From positions 1 through 46,489 of the IMG/VR virus record IMGVR_UViG_3300020281_000038: DNA of 46,489 nt; one strand, written 5' to 3'. Below the pieces are notes generated by a model. It searched no databases and was not told the origin of the DNA. It saw only the letters and a program-made list of their open reading frames with translations. Position numbers and translations under genes: made by a program. Numbering within the stretch: the stretch's first letter is position 1; the number at the start of each line of letters is the position of its first letter. Source of the DNA: a virus. This document shows, piece by piece, positions 17,779 to 31,300 of the stretch.

Positions 17779-19293
17779 TTAGAATTCAATTACTACTTTG
17801 AGCTCTTCGTTTTGATCCGCAGATCGTGTGATTGGGATCCTGTTATCAATATAAAGTATTTCACCAGAGTTTAAATCAATCTCTTCATTAGCATATCCTG
17901 CAACGAATGAAAGACCCAACTCATACACAGAAACACCAATTGTTATCTGTGCTAGTGGAACAGCAGATGTTCCAAAATTTGTATCAGGAGTAGCTACAAA
18001 TCCAGTAACATTACCTGTTATCTGGTTTGCACCAGAAAATGAAATTACATTACCATTCACAGTACCATCTTCAGAATTCTGATAATATTTCAAAACTTTA
18101 GTTGTAGAGTCATATGAAACTACAAATCCTTTTGCGTTTGTTGTTGCTTGTGTTATACTTTCACCTGGTGAAAAGTTACCAGTAGGAGATCCAGTACCAG
18201 ACTGAGGAAAGATTATTGCTTTCACAGCAGATCTAGTATTTTGACTACACACTGTTGTAGTATTGTAGTCGAATGGGTTAAGTACAAGACCAACCCTTCT
18301 GTAAGACAAGTCATTTGGAAAATCTACAAATGCACTAGTAGTTTCTAACTTACTAGCAAACATTAAACGATAAGAACCAAATTCTCTTACAACATCAGCA
18401 CCATGACCTAAGTTTGGTGGAAGTATAACGTCAAGAGACGCATTTAATCCACTACCTATGCCAGGAATTAAAGCAACATCAATAGAAGCAAAACTATATC
18501 CAGATCCTGCAGACGTAATTGTCACTGAAGTAATCTTAGATGATTCTACTTTTACTGTACAGAAAGCCTGAGTACCACCATTAATTTCCCAATCCCCTCT
18601 AATAGGAACATTGGTATAATCTTTGTTATTGTATCCAGAACCAGCATTCTCAATAACCACAGTATCAACTGAACCAGAGTTTGCTGCAGCCTTAACTAAT
18701 GAATTAGAAATAACTGGGATAAACTCAGAGGTAACAAACTTTAGAATATTATCAGCATCAATAGTGTACATATATTTCCATCTATAAGAATATACGCCAG
18801 GACTATCTGATGTTTCGATAATAGTTGTTGATGTACCAGTAGGTTCTACCAAAGAGGGTCTACCTCTTGGGAAGTCTGGGGACTGACCATTATAAAGACA
18901 CTTATAGACGTTAAAGTCTGAGTTCATCACATAGAAATTACTGTCATATAATCTAGACGCACCATTTGCAGTAGTCTTAGTAGGAGAATAATCAGGTTTA
19001 TACATTGAATATGTACGTCCAACTCCACCAGTTGTTTTTGTAGGATCAATCCAATCAACCCTAGGAACTACCAATGCTGTATCGGAAATATCAACTCTCT
19101 TAAAACCCACGGAATCAGCATACACACCACGTGCGTACTCAAAACTATCAATAGGCTCACCTGAAGGTGGTACATCTGTACTACCCCAAGATTTAGATCT
19201 ACCTACAAACATGTACACCTTATTGGTGGCCTGTAGAGTGTCTCTAAAGCTTTCAGCAGCGTATATTCTAAATTTATCAGTAACTAATGCCAT
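17779..19293 (-). CDS. 8: Baseplate wedge protein gp8
   Basis: Homologue of T4 gp8, which sits in the baseplate wedge and binds gp7. Matching landmarks in order are TDKFRIYAAESF at the start, VYMFVGRSKSWGS (T4 has FITFGRSEPWSS), VVPRVDW, NVYKCLYN, YSYRWKYMYTI (T4 GYVWEYLFEI), RRVGLVLNPFDY and the C-terminal GEILYIDNRIPITRSADQ, which aligns with GEMIYMENRPPIIMAMDQ of T4. T4 gp8 is 334 residues; this one is 504. The extra length is mainly GSGY-type beta modules in the middle (about residues 215-290), plus another insert near 360-430. A perfect late promoter lies 20 bases before the ATG. It follows gp7, as in T4. Confidence 0.93.
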   Translation of the reverse strand: MALVTDKFRIYAAESFRDTLQATNKVYMFVGRSKSWGSTDVPPSGEPIDSFEYARGVYADSVGFKRVDISDTALVVPRVDWIDPTKTTGGVGRTYSMYKPDYSPTKTTANGASRLYDSNFYVMNSDFNVYKCLYNGQSPDFPRGRPSLVEPTGTSTTIIETSDSPGVYSYRWKYMYTIDADNILKFVTSEFIPVISNSLVKAAANSGSVDTVVIENAGSGYNNKDYTNVPIRGDWEINGGTQAFCTVKVESSKITSVTITSAGSGYSFASIDVALIPGIGSGLNASLDVILPPNLGHGADVVREFGSYRLMFASKLETTSAFVDFPNDLSYRRVGLVLNPFDYNTTTVCSQNTRSAVKAIIFPQSGTGSPTGNFSPGESITQATTNAKGFVVSYDSTTKVLKYYQNSEDGTVNGNVISFSGANQITGNVTGFVATPDTNFGTSAVPLAQITIGVSVYELGLSFVAGYANEEIDLNSGEILYIDNRIPITRSADQNEELKVVIEF

Positions 19294-19312
19294 GCCATTA
19301 AGCTTTTGTTGT

Positions 19313-19320
19313 TATTTATA
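19313..19320 (-). promoter_or_regulatory. T4-type late promoter before gp8
   Basis: The minus strand reads TATAAATA followed by ACAAC, 20 bases before the gp8 ATG. The TAA stop of the giant gp7 gene lies inside the box. It gives gp8 and the genes behind it a late promoter of their own after a 15-kb gene. Confidence 0.8.
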
Positions 19321-22300
19321 ATGATCTCAGACGAACTTCTGGAAGAAGCGAGACGTTTCCAGTAATTGTGCCAGGATAACCTACGTCTAATAATCCTCCG
19401 TTTGCAGGATTGACTCTACGCAACTCATTTGGAATTTCAATTGTGAAAGATGTATTCCCAGTCCTAGTTATATCATATACTCCGTCTGGTGGAATATAGG
19501 TAATGAAGTTAACTGCATCTGATTGATTTATATTAGTTCCAGAACTGAAATCTAAGAATATTCTATTCTCACCTGTTTGCATATTATGATCACTAGAAGT
19601 TGTAACGGTCACAATCCTAGAACTCTGACTGACTGTATAAGTTCCAGTAATCACATTGTGTGCATAAGCAGTTGTACCCATAAATCCTCTACCTCCTGTT
19701 GCAACAGTTAGAGTATTATTAACGGTATCTTTTGCACCAAACAGAATTCTTTCGTTTCTCCATCCTATTACATTACCAGAACTATCAGTATTAGGATTAT
19801 AATAAGGAATAAGAACTTCACCTTCATCTGCGAAACCATACTTCTGAGAAACATTGTACCAAACGTTTCTTAAGTTCAATGTAGTATCAGTAGCATTGAT
19901 AGATGATGTAAGATAAGTAACCCCAAGTAAATTAGAGTCAGAAACAATTCTGTTTCTTTCAAATCTTTCAAGATGTATTGGATGTGCTGCAATAACTGTT
20001 GGAGTACTTGTGTATCCACTACCACCCTTTAAGTTAATAACAGATAGAACTTTACCACTGCCCTCTTCAATAGTTGTTTGTGCAGTAGCCCCAACTCCAC
20101 CTCCACCTGTAAAGATGAGAACTGGAGGATTTTCATAGTTAGAACCTACATTGGTAATATTAACCTGTGTCACTGCACCACCTGTAACAACAGCCTCAAA
20201 CTCAGCAACAGTCGGTCTCAAACCAGTGTATTCATATGTATCAACAGAACTAGAACTTGAAACAGTTGCAATTCTACGATCAGAACCCTCACTGACGATT
20301 TGCATTTTATCATTAGCATCAATAGAGTTAAATGTATTTGCAACTAGAATATCGTTAGGACCTCCAGTAAAGATAAACATAACACATTGGGACTGTGCTC
20401 TTGGAGGTTCACTAAATTCAATAACTGATCCTCTCAATGTATATGCAACGCCAGGTTCTTGGAATATACCATTGAGGAATATTAATAAGTTATTTGAAGG
20501 ATTGACAGCCTCGTTATCACTCTCTAGAGAGAATGGTTCATTTTCATTCCTCATAACGAATGTTGTTCTACTACTATCAAAGTAAGGAGATAGATCATCT
20601 AGTAACACTAACTTACCAAAATAGTACCCATAGAAGTCCATGCCAGGTAAGGGTGGTTCGGTAAATGTTATTGTACTACCAGTATATGTGTATGCATCTG
20701 TAGTTCCTTTGATCTGGAATGTACCATTCAAGAATATCAAGAAGTTATCAGATGCAGGTAGTATTTGTGTACTACCGCCAGATTGTGTAGTGAATGCTGT
20801 ATCAACTCCATCAAAGGTTACGCTACCTACCTTGATTTGGAAATCAGGTGACGTAGATACAGTTCTTGTGACACTATTAAGATTACCAGATCCACCTGCA
20901 GTCGTACCAACAGCAGTAGTAACGATAGCCCATAGTGTTGTTATAGTAGATGCAATATCTGTGCAGTCATTTGTGTCATAGACATTGTTTCCACTATCAT
21001 TAGTAATAGTAAGATCCTTGATCTGTTTGCCCTTAGTGCCAGCATTTGTGGTAACTGTAATGTTACGCATGATTTGATTACATATATCTCTGGCATGATT
21101 GAATACCTGTACTGATTCATCTTCTTCACCAGTCAAGTGATTAGATCCAACATAGAACTTAGCAGCATCATAAGTTGCATCGTTACCACCAAACTCAACG
21201 TTGTCAGCTACAGCATCAGTAAGTAGTCTAGTATCACGAAGACACTTAGTTTGATATACAGTAGAGAAGAGTGGATTGTTTGCTTGCATTCTACCATAGG
21301 CAGTAGTTGCAATAAAGTTAAGATTTTTTCTAATCAATGATGCAGCATCAGCACCCTTATCATACTTGTGATAACCATGAGATACGATTGCTCTTGTAAC
21401 TGAGTTAGAGCCAGCAGAAACAAATGTATGTCTGTCTCCCGTCTTAACGCAACCTGCATCAGCAGAATTAAACTTATGAGTATAATTACCACCCGTGATT
21501 ACAGAGTTGGAAAGTGCAGATTGGAACTTATGTTTATACACACTAGTTGATTGTTCAGTAGTCAGAACATCAACTGTAATTGAATCAGGAGATGTAGAAA
21601 TAATCTCTAATGCAGTATCATAGAATGGATCTTTCTTCTTAAAGAATGGAGCAACATAAATTGCATCAGTATCAGCATTAACAAATGTATGAACTGTTGT
21701 ATTTGTAGAAGGTGTTTTAGTTAATACCTGTACGTCAAATGTGTTATGTGTAACATTTGATACTTCAATAAAGTTACCACTTGCAGGATCTTTATGTGTA
21801 ATACCATCAGGAACTGCAGATGAGAATACATGCTTGCTGACATTAGTTGATGGAACACTATCCAAAATCTTAACATCAAACTCCCATTCAGTTACATTGA
21901 ATATCTTCAACCACTTACCACTAGCATAATCAGTAGAACGTGGATATGAATGAGTTGTATTGTAGTTGTCTTGCTCACATACAAATGTTATAGAGTTGTC
22001 TGCAATTTTAACGTAATCATTCTCTCTCATTCCATGAGCAACAGTTGTAGTAATATGTAAAATACCTGTCTCTGGATAGTATTGAGTTCCAGTTGAGTTT
22101 CCTAATGTTGAATCGGATGCATTTAAAGCGAAAGATTCACCACCACCAGTCCAAGTATGAGCATATCCACCACCACTTTGTATAGCATTAGTAGCAACGA
22201 AACCAGGCTTCCATCTATGAGTTGATAAATCTTGAGATATACCAACATTCAATGTAATTGTGGTATCAGTTACCGCTAATATTGTTACAGCAGTATCGTA

Positions 22301-25300
22301 TGCAGGATCTGGATTACCATCACCAGCAGTTGCACGAGGATATGTGTGGTCAGTTCCATAACTGTCTGTAGCACACTGGAATGTAAATCCATTATTTGCA
22401 AGTTTAACAGTTGTACCAACAGTCAAGTTATGTGCACCTATTTCTAGTATAAGAGCACCAGTGCCAGGATCATATGTACCATCTGTAGCAGTATGATTTA
22501 CGATAGGAGACTTACCAACGTATACTGTTGCAGTTGTACTGTTAACTGCTGTAACTGCTGCCTTCCTACCGTAGTATGGATCTTTCGCTCTTGGGTATGT
22601 CTTAGTAGCAGTATTGCCATCCATTGCACAAGTAAAGTTCAGTGCATTAGGATAAAATCTTACACTGCTTGTTGCATGACTTAGACCTGTTGCAGTCGCT
22701 GACTGGAATACGTGATTTGTTACATTAGTAGATGGAATGATATCAAGAACTTGTATATCAAATGTATCATTTGTTACATTAAATATTTCTATCCATTTAC
22801 CACTGATAGGATCTGTGGAACGAGGATATGTGTGGTCACTTGCTTGACTGTCCTCGTCACATCTGAATGTTAGAGCATCGTCGTCAATTTTAATCAACTC
22901 TAATTCTGTAAATCCATGATTTGCAATAGTCAATGTCATGATACCTGTTGATGGCACATATACTGCATTAGTCACCTGATGTTGAGTAGGAGCTGATGCC
23001 CAAGTATTTGCAGATGGAGTGGTTAATACAACAAGTCCAGTTGCAGGATCATAAGTTGCAGAAGTAACACTTTTACTTGCGGGTGCAGATGCAGTCAGAG
23101 TTCTCACTGCTGGCCTTGGATATGTCTTAGTACCAACTCCTTGAGTGCAGTTAAATGCTAGTGAGTTATCTTTAATCTTGACAAAATCACCATTATTCAA
23201 TCCATGACAAACTTCAATACAGTCAGTTGTAGAGGATATGAACGTATGTGCAGACAAGTCTGATATAGGTTGACCATTATTGTTTACATTTACAGTGATA
23301 GTGTTTGCTGTAACCGCAGAAATTGGTAAATTTCTTTGATATGCATAATCAGCAACACCAGCATTGACACCAGTACCACTAGCACGAGGATATGTCTTCT
23401 GTACAGTATTGCCATCAAGAATACATGTGAAGGTTAATGAATCTGGTACAATTCTAATTTTATTACTTGTAGTAAGATTATGTGCACCAATATTCATCAC
23501 TAACAATCCTGACTGTGGATCGTAAGTAGTTCCTGTATTAACAGTGTACTTCTGGTCAGTGATTGACATTATACCTGTAGTTGCATTGTATGCAGCTGTA
23601 GATGGAGTTATCTTAGGTGCAGATACAAATGTATGGTTAGCAATGTTAGTTGAAGGTATAACATCAAGAACAGTGACATCGAATGTATTAGTTGTAACAT
23701 TTGATACCTTTAACCATCTATCATAGGCAAAATCTGTAGTGCGTGGATACAGTTTTGTAGAAGTGTAAGCATCTTCACTACAAGTCATTCCTAATGATTC
23801 AGGCTTGAATTTAACCCAATCATTATTTGAGAAACCATGTGACGGTGCAGTAACTGTCATAACCCCATTATTAGGATTATAAGACACTGTTGTTAGTTCA
23901 TGTCCAGTAAATGTAGTACGTGGATAACTGTGAACAGTTCTATAATTATCTCTATTGCAAGTGAATGAAACTGCTCCATCAGCAAGTTTAATTGTCTGGC
24001 CAGCATAGAAATCATGTGATCCAATAACCAATTCCATTTCACCGTTAGATGGATCGTATATGGCGTTTGTAGGGGTCTTAGTTACTAAAGGAGACTTACC
24101 TACAAAAGTGGTCACTGTGTCGCTTGTAACGGAGTATATGCCTAATGGTGCACCGTTTGCAGGATCAGTAGATCTTGGATAAGAATGCTTAGTTGCTCTA
24201 GCATCCATCTCACATGTAAAGACCAATCCATTTTCCTTAATTGTAATAACATCTTGTGCTTGTTTAATACCATTTGCTACAGCAGATACGAAAGTATGTG
24301 TTGTAGTATTAGTTGATGGAATGGTCTCTAAACATTGTATAGTAAATGTATTATTTGTTACATCAAAGATCTCTATAAACTTACCGCTAATTGGGTCAGT
24401 AGATCTAGGATATGTTTTAGTACCTGAGCCATGAGTACAGTCAAATGATAATGAATCATCTTCTATGAGAACTAGATCACCATTAGACATTCCATGACCA
24501 TTTACGGTTATTACTACCTTACCATCTGCAGGTGTATAAACCGCACCAGTTGCAGTATGAGAAACCGCACCTAGTAAGTTATGGTTACCTAGGGTTAGTG
24601 TTAGTACACCTGTACTAGCAGTATATGTAGAGTTTGTAGGTGTAAAGCTGAACCTCTCATTCTTACCAACATTAACTGTAAATGAGTTTGTAGTTACCTT
24701 ATCAATAGTCAACCAAGAACCACCTGCAGGATCTGAAGCACGAGGGTAAGTATGGTTTGTAGAATTATTATCTTTAGAACAAGTAAATGTTAATGAATCA
24801 GTATCAATTAAAACTCTATCACCCTTGATCATGCCATGACTTGCAACAGTCAATGTCATGTCACCTGTTGCAGGATAATACTTGACCTTTGTAGGTTGGA
24901 ATTGGTATGTTGACAACCCTTGCCATGTATGAGCATCAGTGTTAGTAGGAGATGTTCCTTGTAGGGCATTAACTGTGATAGTAGTTGCACTTACAGCATC
25001 AATAGGAACATCAAATAGATTTCCGATTGGATCTGTAGCACGTGGATATGATGCAGTTCCACCACCACCATAAGAGCAACTGAATGTTAGAGAATTATTA
25101 GCAATTCTAATCTTATCATTAGTTGTTAAAGTATGACTGCCAATAGTAAGTTCTAAGTCACCTGTGCTAGGATTGTATGTTGCTGTAGAAGGAACATAAT
25201 TATTAGTCAACTGAGATCCAATTTCAGATAATCCAAGGAAATCATTAGGAGTATATCCGTTACCTGCTTGATTTAATACAACATTAGATACACTGTTATT

Positions 25301-28300
25301 TGTAACTGTAATATTAGCTGTTGCACCAGATCCAGATCCAAGTCTATTTTTCAGTATAATATTATTGTATACGCCATTTGTATACTGTGAGCCAGGTGTT
25401 AGACCATTAGCAGTGTCAAAGGTTTTAATCTCATCACCAATAGTATCTAATTGGAAACTAGAGGTATATGATGCACGATCATAATACATCACAAGAACTG
25501 AAGATCCTACAAGTAAAGGATGCTTGAATGTTATAATATTATTTGCAAAAGTATAGTTTGCAGGATTTTGTGCAATACCATTAACTATAACAAACATCTG
25601 TTTAGACTCAGCAGTCTTACCAATCTTTGTGCCAATATCAATACCACCAGTTCTTATCTTAAACTGTGTATTGACTCCATCCTGATAAAGCCTAAATCCA
25701 TGACCTACACCAGTTCCAATACTACTGAAGTTGATTGCAGCTCCACCAGAACTTTCTCTCAACTCTATAGTATTTGCATCAACATATTTGATAAAATAAT
25801 TGTTACCACTAGTCAATCCACCAATAGCAGTTCCAGTTCTTGTATTTGGATAATTACCAATACTCTTTTCGGGTAGTGTTGATGGATTGTCAATAGCATC
25901 TGTTATAATTTTTGCAAAAGTAGTAATAGCACTCTTAACGTCAGCACAACCACCAGGATCGTTTGTAATACTTAAATCAGTTGTAGGTACTTTTGTTGTA
26001 TATGTGCCAATTGGTAAATCATTTGTGACTGCTAATAAACAAAGATCTCTTGCTTTATTATATGCAAATATAGTCTCTGTTTCTTCACCACCAATATGTC
26101 GTATATGATTTGCAGGATTAGATCTAGTTACAGTTGAAAGACTATCAGAACTAATAGCAGTAGTGACAATATCAAACAATACATCTTGTGCTGACTGAAT
26201 AGGAGCACATGTAGCAAGATTGAGTGTAATAGTAGTATCAATCGTCTGAGTTAGACCATGAGATCCTTGAATAGCAATAGCTTCATTAACAATGACCTTA
26301 CGAGCAAATTCTTTTGCTTTGTTGAACGCCCATATTGATTGTGTTTCTTCACCATCTAGATGAACTGTATTTACATAGTAATTTGCAGCATCATATACCT
26401 CACTGTTACCACCGTATGCTAGGTTATAAGCAACAGCCTCGATAACATCAACAATATCATCAATACAGTTTTGATTACCGCCAGGAACGCCAGCATATCC
26501 ACCAGGAACACCAACTGTAGGATCAGCAAGCATTTGTTCAACTACTTCATTAGCAATAAAGTTTTTATTATCTAAAAGTAACTGTCTAGCATCACCATGT
26601 GCATTACTTAACAATACAACTCCACCAACATAATATTCTGCTGCTGTAACACTGAAGAAGTTACCATCATATCTTAGATCATTAGTCCATGCTGCAACAA
26701 CTAGTCTTGTATCTCTAGCACAGGTTGCTGAGTTGTAAGTTAAAGTTGGATATGAAGCATTTAAAGCCCCTATTGTCTCTTCAACAATATAATCTATGTT
26801 GTTGATAATTAAATTTCTAGCATCTTGGAATCTATCACCACCAGCATTATAAGTTACACGTTGATTATCTACATATGGATGTCCTGTGAGAGTAATACGA
26901 TTAGTTGTCGTATCTACCACGCTAGTTGATGATCCATCAAAGTTTATTGTGTTATCTGTAATATCATCAATCTTATATGAGACGCAAGATAAGATCTTTT
27001 GTATATCTAATAATTGTCTACCAAATATTTGAACTTCTGTAGGAACAACTGCAGTATAGTCTGGTTTACCTAGTGCAAAGTTATTAATGGTTGATAATTT
27101 ACCAGTTGCTCTAGCAGATGGTTTTGGAGTAATAAATGTTGTACCATTAAATGTATCATTACCAGTATTAGTTGGTGATTGGAACCAAGCATAAGTGTCA
27201 GTAGATGCATCGTTAATAACTGGTAGTTGTCTATAGGTCTTAGATACTGTTTGAGTTAATACCTGTGTACCAACAACTTTAAAGCCTGCAGGATGAGCAG
27301 CAAACTTAAGTGGATTTTGCCAATCACTTATATTGATAGAAGATGATACATCATATGAGAATTCTTGGAACCTATTACTGTCATATACTCTCTGTTCATT
27401 AAGATCTAAGAAACCAGTAGTGCGTTCCCATGTTTTTGCAGAATCACTTATGGCTGATACTTCAAATACTGCATCTGCTTTACTAAACTCATGGATCTGA
27501 CCAAATGCTGCAGTTTCTTCACCAAATACAGGTTCACCTACTTTAAATTCACCTTCAACGATCTCTGCACTAACAACACGTCCAGAAGCATCCCAACCTT
27601 TAACAAATCCATAGGCTGTGTATGATGTTGGAGATGAACCTTGATAAATCCTCTCGCCTGGTGAGAAAGTAGCAGGTCTCATGTATGCAATGATATTATC
27701 ACCAAGATCTGTCGTTTCTAATGTAAAATAAGTTATTCCATTAGCATCACCAATAGGATCGGATGTAAATGTGATGAAAGTTCCAAGGTTTGCATTTGCA
27801 AGACTTGTAGCAAGTCTAATCTGGTTATCTGCCAATCCATTAGCAGTGGTTCTTGCAATCGCATAATAAGTTGTGCCAGCAATTAATGGTGAAGGGAATA
27901 CTCCATTGTTAGCTCTAAGAATTACTTTTGTACCTGTTGGTATCTTCGTATTATATGGGAAGTTTAATGTACTATTAGATTTTAACCCAACCCACGTATG
28001 AGTAACTTTTGCAGTTACTGTTGGTGCAGAGGTAAATCCTCTACCTGCACTAATTACAGAAACAGATTGTATAACTTCGTTCTCAATCTTAGGTAATAAA
28101 CTAAATTGAGATCCTTGACCACCAGTTAGAACAATCTCAGGTACTGCAACAAAATTTGAACCACCATCAATAACATCAAGATAATCAATAACTTGAGTTC
28201 TAGTAAGTTGTAAATTAAAGGTAGTGTTTAAAGATGGTTTTAAAGTTTTATCGTGACTGTAGTTGTAAGTAATATTATCACCACTTACTTTTAATATTCT

Positions 28301-31300
28301 ACCAAGATCAGATGACTTAAGTAATACTGAAGCACCAGATCCAGTTGACTGAGTAATTGTAACAACAGGTACACTTTGATATTGTACTCCACCATCTTCT
28401 ATATTAATAGCAGAAACACCTTCATTCTGAATAGAAGCATTGAACTTAGCATTGATACCATTACCACCACTAACAGTAACATCTGGGGCTGATAAGTATC
28501 CTGATCCACTATTGGTGATAGTGATAGTATCTACGGACGCATTAAGTAAAGTTGCAACAGTTGCCCTATCAGCATGTGACAGTGCGGTAACTGTCACGGT
28601 AGCATCATTTGCAGGTGTAGCACCACCTAACTGATCACCTGCTATAGTAATAATTTGAGTTAATGCATATGTAGTACCACCATCGGTGCATACTAGACTG
28701 GCAATATTTCCCGAACCATCAGTGACAACAGTAAACTTAGCACCACTACCACCAGGAGGTGCAACACTTGCAGCTGGTACGTCAGTATAAGTCTGGCCTG
28801 CTCCATAATTGCCACTAGATTGTGTCGTTAATGATACACCTGTACTATCAGTAGTAATTGATCCATAATAAGGATCTCCTAGAATAATAGAAGGAGCTGA
28901 CCTATAATTAGAGCCTGGATTTGTAACATTCATCTCAGTTAACTTACCACCACCAGATACAACAGCAGTAACTACTGCCTGTGTGCCACTTATAGAACTG
29001 ATTGTTGCTTGTGAATCTCCACTATAAACAGTGTCAGTATCAACGAACATAATATAACCAAATTGACCTGCACCTGTTTTAGTATTCTGTAGAGGTTTAA
29101 TTCTTAGTATTGAAGTTGTTGGATCCCAAGAGATAACTTGACCTCTTGCAGTAGAGTTTCCTATTAGTGGGTCTGATATAACAATTTCATCCTTAACAAA
29201 TGATCCAAATACGTTAGTAACACTCAAATCAACATAATCAGGTAATGTTACCATAGCTGCGGGTAGAACAGCATTATTATATCCACTACCTTGATTAGTA
29301 ATGGAAGTACCAGATAAGAAACCAGAAATGGTTGCAACAGCAGTTGCACCAGAACCAGATCTAGTAGATCCGCTTAATGATGGTAATGAGGAATAGTTTC
29401 GGCCAGGATCACCAATAGAGACACTTGCAACTCCACCAGAAGGATATATTGAATTTGTAGTAAATGATACACCATTAGCAACTGTATATGCACTTTCTGG
29501 TTCTAGAGCAGTAGAATACGTAAATGTATTGTCTGTTTTAGAAGTAACAATATTTGTACCCGTAACAGGGTCATTAATAACAGTAAAGTAACTTCCAGTG
29601 ATATTTCCTTGAAGATCGAAGTAATAGAAGATGCCAGGCAAATCTTTGATCAATATTGTGATTGAATCTTGCTCATTATCACTTACTGGAATTATTTCTT
29701 CTGTAACATTCTTATAAGTGAAAATATCGGTATTTGAAGGATCAAAAGTGAATGCAAGAAGTTTTCCTGCATTAGAAGCATCTTCAGTCGTAAATTTGTA
29801 ACTATGACCCGTAATAAGTTGTAATTTTGGTTCTTTGACGTAAACTTCGCTACTTCCGATATTTGCAGCTGCAATAGTTGCAAAATTACGTTTTACCGTA
29901 AATCTACGAAGAGTTTCGGTTCTAATAACGGTATAATCAGTTTTATTCCATTCAGTTGGAACAATTCCCGAAATATTGACTGTATCACCAATTCCAAGTT
30001 GATGTGCCTTGTCACAATGACATTCGGCCTCCATTTCAACTTGTGTAAGTGTAAGTAGGAACCCAGTACCGCCAGCTCCATTTCCTATGTTAAGATTGTC
30101 TACACTAATGGTATCACCAATGTTATATGCAGTACCAGTGTCTGTAATTGTTACTGTTGATACAGAATTGCTTGAAACAACGATAGTTGCCTTACCGCCC
30201 TTTCCAGAAGCACCGTTATTGGTAGTAATTATTGGAACATCAGTATATGTGCCATTTGCATAATTATTACCCAGTGAGTTAACACTCCAACCATTTTGTA
30301 CTAAATTACCATCCGTACGTCTTCTTAAGTATCTCCAAGACATAGAACCGTCAGATGCAGTGCCAGAAGTATGTGTTGGAGCAGTAGAAGCTGAAGTTCC
30401 TGTTTCTACAGCTTTATATACTCTATCTGAAACATAAATGATGTCTCCGCCAGCAAATGCAGTAGTATTTGCGTATGGAGCTATCAACTTCATACTTGTT
30501 AAGGAGAAATACTCAAAATAGTACTTACTGCCAATAACTTTAGTCTTTATTGTTCTTTCAAAAGCATTATCTGCAATACTTACTACAATTTGGTCACCTA
30601 CCACCAAATAATGATTATCTGCGGTTGAAATCGTTGTAGTATAGAGATCTGTTTGTGCACCTACAGAATTTGCAAGTGAATTTACAACTTCACCAGTAAT
30701 TGATGAGACAACACCACTAACACCTTCTCCACCAGTGCCTGAGTTGTCAAAAAGGAGCCTATCATTAACTTTATAGTTCTTACCACCACCCTCAACAAGG
30801 TATTGATCAATATTAGAAGAAGAATACTTATTTGTTGCCGAAACAACTAATGAATCTGCAGTACCACCTCTAATTGTTGGATAGTAACTGAAATAACCAA
30901 TACCATCCTCCAGATAAGTCAATACCTCACCAGTCTCCATCACAATCAAAGTTGTGGTGTCTTCCATTGCCAAATAGAAGTCTACTTTGTTATCAAGTGG
31001 TTTTCTTTTCGCTACAATGTTATCAGTGCCGATATATGGTGCTTTGTACCTAGTTGCATCTTCTGTAAAGTTTTTCTGTACTCCATTTCCATCCCAGTTA
31101 ACTTGATCTGCTTCACCGTAGAAATTAGGACCTATAAAGTATGGAAATACTGGTTCACCTGCAACACCCTTAATAGTACAGAAATATGCATAAACTCCAT
31201 TTGGATATTCTGGAGTTACGCAGTATCTGCCATTATAACGGTCTAAAGTACCTAAACCTTCCACATACTCATAATCTTCAATAAACGTCCCCATAGGTTC

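Noticed and set aside
21480-25260. Repeats that might be taken for a CRISPR array
   Set aside because: Units are 200-300 bases, in frame, and vary by codon; there are no short identical repeats with spacers.
28440-28634. Plus-strand proline/valine-rich frames throughout 2700-5600 and 28000-32500
   Set aside because: These are antisense shadows of the GSGY/Thr-rich minus-strand modules.
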